Source: Streptomyces luteogriseus
Lineage (GTDB): Bacteria > Actinomycetota > Actinomycetes > Streptomycetales > Streptomycetaceae
NCBI RefSeq assembly: GCF_014205055.1
Contig: NZ_JACHMS010000001.1
Location: 6,634,001-6,698,000 of the forward strand
Direction: 5' to 3'
DNA length: 64,000 bases
This document shows, one piece after another, positions 34,910 through 42,038 of the stretch (positions within the stretch are counted from its first letter, which is position 1; every line of letters starts with the position of its first letter). Under the pieces are notes generated by a model. It did no database searches and was not told the DNA's origin. It was given only the letters and a program-made list of their open reading frames with translations. The translations under genes were made by a program, and so were the position numbers.

Positions 34910-36358
34910 ATGTCGCTCACCCGTAGGGACTTCGCCAGAAACTCCGCGATCACCGGTGCCGGTGTCGCGCTGGCGGGCAGTGTCGGCGCCCTCGCCACCG
35001 CGCCGAACGCCCTCGCCTCCGACGACACCGGCAGCGCGGGGGACCGGGCGGCAGACGCCCGGCACGGAGTCGGCTACGGGCCGCTCGTCCCGGACCCCGA
35101 GGGCATCCTCGCCCTGCCCGCCGGCTTCGCGTACCGGGTCATCACGTACAGCGGCAAAACCAAGCTGGAGTCCGGTGAGTCCACGCCGTCCAACCACGAC
35201 GGCACCGCCGCCTTCGACGGCCCCCGCGGCACCACCCTGCTCGTCAACAACCACGAGCTGAAGGGCCCGCGCGCCAACTGGGAGCACCCGGTGCCGCTCA
35301 CCGAGGGCCTCGTCTACGACCCGGCCGCGGCCGGTGGCTGCACGGTCGTCGAGGTGCGGCCCGACGGACGCGTCGCCGAATGGGTCGGCATCGCCGGCAC
35401 CTCCACCAACTGCGCGGGCGGCGCCACCCCCTGGGGCACCTGGCTCACCTGCGAGGAGAACTCCGACAAGGCCGGCGTCAACGGCATGACCAAGGACCAC
35501 GGCTATGTGTTCGAGGTCGATCCGTGCGACCGGCGTGCCAATCGCGGCCCCAAGCCGCTGAAGTTCTTCGGCCGCTACGACCACGAGGCCGTCGTCATCG
35601 ACCCCAAGCGCGGCCACGCCTACCTCACCGAGGACGCCTCGGGCCCCAACGGCCTCTTCTTCCGCTGGACCCCGCCCAGGGGCTTCGAGTACGGCCCTGG
35701 GAAGTTCCGCAAGCTCGCCGACGACGCCGGCGTCCTCCAGGCGCCCAAGTGCTTCGACTCCGGCGGCACGTTCGTCGACGACCTGTCCCGCGCCACGAAG
35801 ACCGGCACCGTCTACGGAGTCGACTGGGTGGACGTCCCCGACCGCGACGCCCGCACCACCCCCGTGCGCAAGCAGTTCAAGGACGGCGAGGTCACCCGCG
35901 CCCGTAAGCTGGAGGGCATGTGGTGGGGCGACGGCGGCGCCTACATCGTCTCCTCCTACGCCCGTGCGGAAAGCCCCGTCCAGCACGACGGCCAGGTCTG
36001 GTTCTACGACCCCAAGCGGCGCACGCTGACGCTCAAGGTCCTGCTCGGAGTGAACCCCGCCCCGTCGAAGGACGGGGCGTTCGACGGCCCGGACAACATC
36101 ACCGTCTCCCCCTACGGCGGCCTCGTCATCGCCGAGGACGGCGAAGGCGTGCAGCACCTGTTCGGCGCCACCGACAGCGGACGCACCTACCCCATCGCCC
36201 GCAACGAGCTGAACATCGGCACCGAAGAGGAGCCGGAATACAGCGAGTTCACCGGCGTCACCTTCTCTCCCGACGGCCGGACCCTCTACGCCAACATCCA
36301 GACGCCCGGCATCATGCTCGCCATCACCGGCCCCTGGAAGCGCCAGAAGCGGTCATAA
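34910..36358 (+). CDS. PhoX-type alkaline phosphatase (DUF839), Tat-secreted
   Basis: A 482-residue protein. MSLTRRDFARNSAITGAG has the twin-arginine motif (RRDF), with the signal ending near NALA (~36). The PhoX/DUF839 beta-propeller includes NNHELKGPRANWEHP, GGATPWGTWLTCEENSDKAG, YGRHD-like GRYDHEAVVIDP and the CFDSGGTFVDD region. TCEE carries conserved metal ligands. Preceded by a PHO box, it is probably induced by phosphate starvation and releases phosphate from organic esters outside the cell. Confidence 0.9.
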   Translation: MSLTRRDFARNSAITGAGVALAGSVGALATAPNALASDDTGSAGDRAADARHGVGYGPLVPDPEGILALPAGFAYRVITYSGKTKLESGESTPSNHDGTAAFDGPRGTTLLVNNHELKGPRANWEHPVPLTEGLVYDPAAAGGCTVVEVRPDGRVAEWVGIAGTSTNCAGGATPWGTWLTCEENSDKAGVNGMTKDHGYVFEVDPCDRRANRGPKPLKFFGRYDHEAVVIDPKRGHAYLTEDASGPNGLFFRWTPPRGFEYGPGKFRKLADDAGVLQAPKCFDSGGTFVDDLSRATKTGTVYGVDWVDVPDRDARTTPVRKQFKDGEVTRARKLEGMWWGDGGAYIVSSYARAESPVQHDGQVWFYDPKRRTLTLKVLLGVNPAPSKDGAFDGPDNITVSPYGGLVIAEDGEGVQHLFGATDSGRTYPIARNELNIGTEEEPEYSEFTGVTFSPDGRTLYANIQTPGIMLAITGPWKRQKRS

Positions 36359-36410
36359 ATTCGGTCGCGATTCCGGAGTCGCGCCTCCTACAGTGAGATC
36401 ACAACGTCAC

Positions 36411-36489
36411 GCACCTCCCGGTGCGATGGCAGCGGCTACTTCTCTTCCAAAGAATCCGACGCCGCCGCCGACTTGATCTCGGGAGGCGC
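36411..36489 (+). ncRNA. Bacterial Y RNA, compact form (first of tandem pair)
   Basis: A 79-nt sequence whose ends pair (36411-36420 with 36480-36489, one mismatch). The 5' strand CCCGGTGCGATGGCAGCGG and the 3' strand GCCGCCGACTTGATCTCGG closely match the Ro-binding strands of the second Y RNA. The loop is only about 16 nt and there is no tRNA-like module. It begins about 50 bp after the phosphatase stop; TACAGT at 36389 may be its -10. Confidence 0.65.
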
Positions 36490-36496
36490 AGCATGT

Positions 36497-36650
36497 GGTG
36501 GGTGCCCGGTGCGAAGGCAACGGTTACTTCCTGGGATCGGAGGGTTGCGGGTTCGAGTCCCGTCAGCGACTTCGGGTCGCTGTAGCTCAATGGGTAGAGC
36601 ATCTGAATTAGTCCGTCGCCGACTTCTGTCCTCGGGCACCCACCTCTTTT
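36497..36650 (+). ncRNA. Bacterial Y RNA with permuted tRNA-like module (YrlA type)
   Basis: The ends form a perfect 12-bp stem (36497-36508/36633-36644) followed by TCTTTT. The inner 5' strand GGTGCGAAGGCAACGGTTAC contains CGAAGG, as in Ro-binding stems of animal Y RNAs. The distal part is a permuted tRNA: T-arm (stem 36547-36551/36559-36563, loop TTCGAGT), a 7-bp acceptor-like stem (36564-36570/36576-36582) closed by TTCGG, TA, then a D-arm (GCTC 36585-36588/GAGC 36597-36600, loop AATGGGTA). The anticodon arm is replaced by the Ro-binding stem. The rsr gene starts 51 bp downstream. Confidence 0.85.
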
Positions 36651-36700
36651 CCGCATGCAGCGTCTCCCCCGAAATGCGAATGAATTCGGGGGAATTCACC

Positions 36701-38284
36701 ATGGCGCGATTCAACTCCAAGGCAGCCCGCGCGCGTCCCGTCTCGCGCGTGACGTCCACCGGGCGTGTGCTGCGCACCTATGAGGGCGGCCGGGGCCGCG
36801 AGCGGGACGCCCGCTCCGAACTTTTCCTGCTCTCCGTCTCCAACTTCGTCTCCCAGCAGACCTTCTACGAGACCGGCGCCGACCGCGACGACCGCTTCGC
36901 GAAGCTCGTGCGCGAACTCGCCGTCACCGACCCGGAGTGGACGGCCGGCCTGCTCGGCTGGCTGCGCGGCGCGGGCAATCTGCGCACGGCCTCCGTCGTC
37001 GGCGCCGCCGAGTACGTGAAGGCCCGCCTGGATGCGGGCGCGACCGACGGCCCGTCCAACCGGCAGGTCGTCGCCTCCGTCCTCCAGCGGCCCGACGAGC
37101 CCGGCGAACTGCTCGCGTACTGGACCGCGATGTACGGCCGCAACGTGCCGAAGCCGGTCAAGCGCGGTGTCGCGGATGCCGTGCGCCGCCTGTACCACGG
37201 CAAGGCGCTGCTGAAGTACGACACCGCCTCCAAGGGCTACCGCTTCGGCGACATCCTCAACCTCGTGCACGCGGCCCCGGACCCGGACAAGCCGTGGCAG
37301 GGCGAGCTGTTCCGCTACGCCCTCGACCGCCGGCACCACCCGGACACCGCCGTGCCGCCCGCGTCCGACCGCGTGCTCAACGCGCACCGCGAGCTGATGG
37401 CGCTGCCCGTGGAGGACCGGCGTGCGGTCGTGACCGCCGAGGGCGGTGCCGAGCGGCTGGCCGGCGCCGGGATGACGTGGGAGGCGCTGGCGGGCTGGCT
37501 CCAGGGGCCGATGGACAAGGCGGCCTGGGAGGTCGTGATCCCCTCCATGGGGACCATGGCGCTCGTGCGCAACCTGCGGAACTTCGACGAGGCCGGGATC
37601 TCGGACGAGGTGGCCGAGCGGGTCGCCGCGCGGATCGGCGACCCGGACGAAGTCGCCCGCTCGCGCCAGTTCCCCTTCCGGTACCTCGCCGCCTACCAGC
37701 ACGCGCCCTCGCTGCGCTGGTCGTACGCGCTGGAGCGGGCCCTCGGCCACTCGCTGGCCAACGTGCCGGCGCTGCCCGGCCGGACGCTGGTGCTCGTGGA
37801 CCGCTCGGGCTCGATGTTCTGGTCCCGGCTGTCCGACCGCTCGGAGCTCACCCGCGCCGACGCGGCGGCGATCTTCGGCACGGCGCTCGCGCTGCGGGCG
37901 GAGCGCGCGGACCTGGTCGAGTTCGGCTCGACGAGCGATCGCGTGACGTTCCGCCGGGGCGAGTCGGTGCTCAAGATCCTCGAACGGTTCGGCGACCTGG
38001 GCGGCACCGACACCACGGAGGCGGTGCGCCGGCACTACAAGAAGCACGACCGGGTGCTGATCGTCACCGACGAGCAGTACACGCACCACCACCGGGGCGA
38101 CCCGACCGAGCAGATCCCGGCCGACGTGCCGGTCTACACCTGGAACCTCGCCGGGTACCGGGCGGGCCACGGCCCGTCGGGCACGGGTAACCGGCACACG
38201 TTCGGGGGGCTCTCGGACGCCGCTTTCCGGATGGTTCCGCTGATCGAGGCCTCCCGGGACGCCGACTGGCCCTGGGTGGCCTGA
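36701..38284 (+). CDS. rsr: TROVE domain Ro60 orthologue (Rsr)
   Basis: A 527-residue Ro protein: a ring of HEAT-like TROVE repeats (~10-350) that binds Y RNA and misfolded RNA ends, then a von Willebrand A domain (~355-527). The VWA MIDAS motif is VDRSGSMFW, with GGTDTTEAVRRHY and IVTDEQYTHHH completing the site. In bacteria Rsr works with Y RNA and PNPase in RNA decay and stress survival. The ATG at 36701 is chosen; the frame is open upstream but would translate the Y RNA. The N-terminus MARFNSKAARARPVSR is basic. Confidence 0.93.
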   Translation: MARFNSKAARARPVSRVTSTGRVLRTYEGGRGRERDARSELFLLSVSNFVSQQTFYETGADRDDRFAKLVRELAVTDPEWTAGLLGWLRGAGNLRTASVVGAAEYVKARLDAGATDGPSNRQVVASVLQRPDEPGELLAYWTAMYGRNVPKPVKRGVADAVRRLYHGKALLKYDTASKGYRFGDILNLVHAAPDPDKPWQGELFRYALDRRHHPDTAVPPASDRVLNAHRELMALPVEDRRAVVTAEGGAERLAGAGMTWEALAGWLQGPMDKAAWEVVIPSMGTMALVRNLRNFDEAGISDEVAERVAARIGDPDEVARSRQFPFRYLAAYQHAPSLRWSYALERALGHSLANVPALPGRTLVLVDRSGSMFWSRLSDRSELTRADAAAIFGTALALRAERADLVEFGSTSDRVTFRRGESVLKILERFGDLGGTDTTEAVRRHYKKHDRVLIVTDEQYTHHHRGDPTEQIPADVPVYTWNLAGYRAGHGPSGTGNRHTFGGLSDAAFRMVPLIEASRDADWPWVA

Positions 38285-38295
38285 GGGGCGACAGG

Positions 38296-38331
38296 CCGTG
38301 GCCCGCACCGCGTGGGGAGTGCGGGCCACGG
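38296..38331 (+). terminator. Hairpin terminator of rsr
   Basis: A perfect 13-bp stem (38296-38308/38319-38331) with a 10-base loop, followed by TTCTGTGTG. It lies 12 bp after the rsr stop. Confidence 0.82.
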
Positions 38332-38363
38332 TTCTGTGTGCGCTTCTGTGTCCGGTCCTGTGT

Positions 38364-39056
38364 GTGGCTCGGGTCGGCAACATCCTGATCAGCCGGCTCG
38401 CCGGGGCCGATGTGCGGCTGGTGAAGGCGGGGTTCGGCATCGGCTTCAAGGAGAGCTGGGAGCGGGTGCTCAGGGAGGTCGAGGAGGGCGGCGGGAAGCC
38501 GTACGCCATCCCGGCCGGGGCCTCCGACCATCCGCTCGGCGGACTCGGCTTCGCCGGGTGGGCGTACGAGGTCGTCGAGCAGGAGCGGGAGCTGGGCGTC
38601 TTCTTCGACACCGTCGTGGTGTGCTCGGTGACCGGGTCGACCCAGGCCGGCATGGTCGCCGGGTTCGCCGCGCTGGAGGAGGCGGGTGGGCGTGCCCGGC
38701 GCGTGCTCGGCATCGATGCCTCGGCGAAGCCGGCCGCGACCCGCGGGCAGATCGCCCGTATCGCCGACCGCACGCGGCAGCTCATCGGGGTGAAGCGCGA
38801 GTTGACCGAGTCCGACGTCGAACTCGACGAGCGGTACCACGCGGGTGTCTACGGCGTCCCCGACGAGACGACGCTCGCGGCGATGCGGCTCGCCGCCCGG
38901 ACGGAGGGAATGATCACGGACCCCGTCTACGAGGGCAAGTCCATGGCCGGGATGATCGACCTGGTGTCGAGGGGCGAGATCGGCCGCGACGCCACGGTGC
39001 TCTACGCCCACCTGGGAGGGCAGCCCGCGCTGAACGCGTACAGCGCGCTGTTCTGA
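38364..39056 (+). pseudogene. 5'-deleted ACC deaminase / D-cysteine desulfhydrase
   Basis: About 230 residues match the last two-thirds of the PLP-dependent 1-aminocyclopropane-1-carboxylate deaminase/D-cysteine desulfhydrase family: RVGNILISRLAGADVRLV, IPAGASDHPLGGLGFAG, VVCSVTGSTQAGMVAGF and LYAHLGGQPALNAYSALF. The N-terminal ~120 residues, which carry the PLP-binding Lys in NKTRK, are missing. Homology begins abruptly about 35 bp after the rsr terminator. An upstream start at 38298 exists but adds unrelated sequence. Probably a remnant of a deletion; expression as a PLP-less protein is unlikely. Confidence 0.8.
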
Positions 39057-39087
39057 CGGGCGGGTCGCCGGGTGTCTGGGGGGTCAT

Positions 39088-39197
39088 CCGGCGAGCCGCC
39101 GGGTGCGCGGGGAATCATCCGGGCGGGCCGCCGGTGCGTGGGGAATCATGCGGGCGGGCCGCCGGTGCGTGGGGAATCATGCGGCGGGCCGTCGGGT
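39088..39197. repeat. 31-bp tandem repeat
   Basis: About 3.5 units of 31 bp with core CCGGTGCGTGGGGAATCATG: 39120-39150 and 39151-39181 are identical, the first unit is degenerate, the last is cut short before the VOC gene leader. It lies between the deaminase remnant and the VOC gene. Confidence 0.75.
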
Positions 39198-39231
39198 TGT
39201 CCCCGTCGACCTACGTCCTGGAGGAGCCGCC

Positions 39232-39636
39232 ATGTCCGATGAGCCAGCCGTCCGTGAACTCCGTCTGGTCGTGACCGCCGAGGACTACGACGCCGCGCTG
39301 CACTTCTACCGGGACGTGCTCGGCCTGACCGAGCAGGGCGCGTTCGCCTCGGAGGACGGGCGGGTCACGATCCTCGACGCCGGGCGGGCCACCCTGGAGC
39401 TGACCGACCCGAACCACGCCGCGTTCATCGACGACGTCGAGGTGGGGCGGCGGGTGGCCGGGCACATCCGGGTCGCCTTCCAGGTGGACGACTCCGTCGC
39501 CGCGACGGCGAAGCTGGCCGCCGCGGGGGCCGAGGTCGTGGCCGAGCCGACTCGCACTCCCTGGAACTCCCTGAACTCCCGCCTCGAAGCGCCGGGGGCG
39601 CTTCAGCTGACCCTGTTCACGGAACTCGGCGACTGA
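39232..39636 (+). CDS. VOC family (glyoxalase/bleomycin resistance-like) protein
   Basis: A 134-residue vicinal-oxygen-chelate protein with two beta-alpha-beta-beta-beta modules: LRLVVTAEDYDAALHFYRDVLGL (in parts) at ~6-28 and VAFQVDDSVAATAKLAAAGAEVVAEP at ~82-105. Metal-ligand positions are weak, so it may be a binding protein instead of an enzyme. The ATG follows GGAGGAG. The frame is open upstream through the tandem repeat, which I discount. Confidence 0.88.
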   Translation: MSDEPAVRELRLVVTAEDYDAALHFYRDVLGLTEQGAFASEDGRVTILDAGRATLELTDPNHAAFIDDVEVGRRVAGHIRVAFQVDDSVAATAKLAAAGAEVVAEPTRTPWNSLNSRLEAPGALQLTLFTELGD

Positions 39637-39714
39637 CGGGGCGGTGGATGCCGGGCCGGGGTGTCGGGCCGGCTGCGACCGCGTTTGCTTCGGCTGACCG
39701 CGGGGTGTGGGTCA

Positions 39715-39825
39715 GGGCCGCGCCGGGGGGTGTCCGTCCTCGGAACGGCGCGATGGGGTCGGACATCGACCAACCCCTCCGTTGACGCGCCAGCCGCTGT
39801 GGGCGGACACCCCCCGACACGGCCC
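39715..39825. repeat. Structured hairpin element, copy B
   Basis: Same architecture as copy A: 6-bp stem (39715-39720/39820-39825), 3x3 internal loop, perfect 13-bp stem (39724-39736/39804-39816), inner GGCGCG/CGCGCC stem. The terminal loop sequence is different. Similarity extends to about 39845. It lies between the VOC and LacI genes. Confidence 0.75.
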
Positions 39826-39942
39826 CTTCTCGCCGTAGGCGGGTGCGAGTGCGAGTGCGGCCGCGTCGCGGCGGCTGGGCGGTGGGATGCGGAGGGCACC
39901 CGTCCGGCTTCCCCTGCCGGGTGGGGTTCGGGGGCGGATACA

Positions 39943-40977
39943 GTGCTGGACGTGTGGACGGACAATCAGCGTGCGGAGCGGTCCGACGGTGCCCGGCGCC
40001 GGGCCACGATCCACGACGTCGCACGGCTCGCCGGGGTGTCACGCCAAACGGTCTCGCGGGCGGTCAACGACAAGGGTGAGATCGACCCCGGTACCAAGGA
40101 GCGGGTCCTGGAGGCGGCGCGGCTGCTGGACTACCGGCCCAGCCGGTTCGCGCGCGGACTCGTGCAGAAGGGCGCGGTGACGGCCGGTCTGGTCATCCCG
40201 GACCTGCGCAACCCGTTCTTCCCCGAGGTGGCCGCCGGGGTGCTGGAGGCCGCCGAGCAGCGCGGCTGGCAGGTCGTCGTGTGGGACTCCCGGATCGACG
40301 AGGCCAGGGAGCGGGAGGCGCTCGACGTTCTTTCCCACCAGGCGGACGCGGTCGTCGGCTACTTCAAGGACCCGGACGACGTGCTCACCCGGCACCTCGG
40401 AGGCGTGCCGCTGGTGCTGCTGGAGCGCGGCCCGCAGCAGACCCGGTTCGCGGCCGTGGGCATCGACGCCGCCACCGGTGTCGAGCGGGGCATGAACCAT
40501 CTGTTCCACGCCGGGCACCGCAGGATCGGCATGTTGGACGGTGTGCACGGCCCCGGCCCTCGCAGACAGGCCTTCCTGGAGCAGACACGGCGGCTCGGTC
40601 TGCCGGTCGACGAGGACTGGATCGTGATGTGCCCCGAGCACAGCGTGGCGGGCGGCGAGGCCGGCATGGAACGGCTGCTGGCCCAGCGGCCCGAGGTCAC
40701 CGCGGTCTTCGGCTTCAACGACCTGATCGCGGTCGGGGCCATGCGCACCGCCCGTCGCAGTGGCCGCAGCGTTCCGGACGACGTGGCCGTGCTCGGCTTC
40801 GACGGCCTCTCGCTGGGCGAGCTGGTCGAACCCGCCCTGACCACCCTGCACATCGACAAGCGGCAGCTGGGGCGGCTGGCCGTGGAGCAGGTGGCCCGGC
40901 TGCGCGCGGGTGAGGAGCCGCTGCGGGGCGCGGAGGCGTGGGTGACACCCGAACTCGTGGTGCGCGACTCCGCCTGA
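39943..40977 (+). CDS. LacI family transcriptional regulator
   Basis: A 344-residue LacI-type repressor. The N-terminal helix-turn-helix RATIHDVARLAGVSRQTVSR is at ~14-33 with hinge YRPSRFARGL, followed by a periplasmic-binding-like ligand domain (GLVIPDLRNPFFPEVAAGV, VFGFNDLIAVGAMR, VLGFDGLSLGELVEPALTT). GTG 39943 has GGGGCGG 6 bp upstream; GTG 39952 is an alternative. Its likely target operon, immediately downstream, has been deleted except for the promoter-operator and a permease tail. Confidence 0.92.
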   Translation: MLDVWTDNQRAERSDGARRRATIHDVARLAGVSRQTVSRAVNDKGEIDPGTKERVLEAARLLDYRPSRFARGLVQKGAVTAGLVIPDLRNPFFPEVAAGVLEAAEQRGWQVVVWDSRIDEAREREALDVLSHQADAVVGYFKDPDDVLTRHLGGVPLVLLERGPQQTRFAAVGIDAATGVERGMNHLFHAGHRRIGMLDGVHGPGPRRQAFLEQTRRLGLPVDEDWIVMCPEHSVAGGEAGMERLLAQRPEVTAVFGFNDLIAVGAMRTARRSGRSVPDDVAVLGFDGLSLGELVEPALTTLHIDKRQLGRLAVEQVARLRAGEEPLRGAEAWVTPELVVRDSA

Positions 40978-41007
40978 CCGTCCCGGCAGATCGGCCTCGC
41001 CGTTCCC

Positions 41008-41064
41008 TTGACCCCGGATTTCGGGCCACCCGATACTCGACGGCACCGCTCACATGAACGTTCA
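41008..41064 (+). promoter_or_regulatory. Orphan promoter and LacI-type operator
   Basis: TTGACC (41008-41013), 18-bp spacer, GATACT (41032-41037), then the perfect palindrome TGAACGTTCA (41055-41064) near the expected start site. A CpG-centred 10-mer is usual for LacI-family operators. It runs straight into the permease fragment. Confidence 0.65.
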
Positions 41065-41065
41065 C

Positions 41066-41340
41066 GGACGCTCGACTCTTCCGCCCGGCCCTGGCCTTCC
41101 TCGGCATCTTCACGTTCATCGGCCTCTGGAACGACTACATCTGGCCCCTGGTCGTGATGATCGACCCGGAGAAGGTCACGCTCCAGGTGGCGCCGGCGAA
41201 CCTGAACGTCCTCTACAACGCGGACTACGCCCTGGTGATGGCCGGGGCGCTGATGAGTGTCATCCCGTTGATCGTGGTGTTCCTGTTCGGGGCACGGCAC
41301 TTCCTGCGGGACCTGGCGGCGGGGGCGATGAGATGTAGGG
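41066..41340 (+). pseudogene. 3' fragment of a sugar ABC permease (MalG type)
   Basis: About 90 codons match the C-terminal end of MalG-type permeases: RPALAFLGIFTFIGLWND, YIWPLVVMIDPEKVTLQVAP and a last membrane helix LMSVIPLIVVFLFGARHFL ending DLAAGAMR. The EAA loop, the first four helices and any start are missing. The normal stop is also lost: the frame runs on through the next gene. It is fused to the LacI-type promoter-operator, which dates the loss to a deletion across the operon. Confidence 0.82.
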
Positions 41341-41406
41341 GCCGGGTGCCGGTGCGCCGCCTCGGTAGAGTGCGGAGAACATCCCCGGTTCGTGAGGAGT
41401 GGTCGC

Positions 41407-41982
41407 GTGGCGCAGGTCAGGCCCATGCGGGCGGATGCCCGGCGCAACCACGAGCGGTTGCTGACGGCCGCCGCGCAGGCCTTCGCCGAGCACGGGGAGG
41501 GCGCCTCGCTCGACGACATCGCCAAGCGTGCCGGGGTCGGCTCCGGCACGCTGTACCGGCATTTCCCGACCCGGCAGGCGCTGCTGGAGGCCGCGTATCT
41601 GGAGCGTGTCGAGGCGATCGCGGCCCGGGCCGGCGTGCTGGCGGAGGAGCTGCCGCCGGGCGAGGCGCTGGGGGAGTGGCTGTACGAACTGGGCGCCGGG
41701 ATGATCCGGATGCGAGGGCTGAAGGCGCTGCTGGGCCCGGCCGTCACGGACTCCGGCTCCCTGGTGAACACCGCCTGCGGCGACTCGGTCCGGGCCGCGG
41801 CGGGGCGGCTGGTCCGCGCGGCGCAGGCGGAGGGCACGCTGCGGGCGGACGTCGAGCCGGGCGACGTGCTGCGGCTGGCGCACGGGATGGCGACGGCGTC
41901 GGAACTGGCGGACGGGGAGGACCGGCACCTCCGGCGGTACCTGACGCTGCTGATGGAGGGGCTGGGCGCGGGGCGCCGCTGA
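41407..41982 (+). CDS. TetR family transcriptional regulator
   Basis: A 191-residue TetR protein with helix-turn-helix ASLDDIAKRAGVGSGTLYRH at ~30-50. GTG 41407 follows GAGGAG by 6-7 bp; GTG 41392 is an alternative. The C-terminal ligand domain belongs to the SbtR-like group by its AGMIRMRGLKALLG pattern (moderate confidence). A hairpin follows the stop. The target is not evident; TerD next door is convergent. Confidence 0.88.
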   Translation: MAQVRPMRADARRNHERLLTAAAQAFAEHGEGASLDDIAKRAGVGSGTLYRHFPTRQALLEAAYLERVEAIAARAGVLAEELPPGEALGEWLYELGAGMIRMRGLKALLGPAVTDSGSLVNTACGDSVRAAAGRLVRAAQAEGTLRADVEPGDVLRLAHGMATASELADGEDRHLRRYLTLLMEGLGAGRR

Positions 41983-41994
41983 CGCGGTGAGCCG

Positions 41995-42021
41995 GACGCC
42001 CCCTGGGTGAGGGGGCGTCCC
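41995..42021. terminator. Bidirectional hairpin terminator
   Basis: A 10-bp stem GGACGCCCCC/GGGGGCGTCC (41995-42004/42012-42021) with a 7-base loop, between convergent tetR and terD-like genes. Confidence 0.8.
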
Positions 42022-42038
42022 CGGAGGCCGGTGGCGGG

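Noticed and set aside
36541..36600. Apparent tRNA gene (T-arm and D-arm sequences)
   Set aside because: T-arm comes before the D-arm and there is no anticodon arm; the pieces belong to the permuted tRNA-like module of a Y RNA.
39088..39197. CRISPR-like array
   Set aside because: Head-to-tail 31-bp units without unique spacers.
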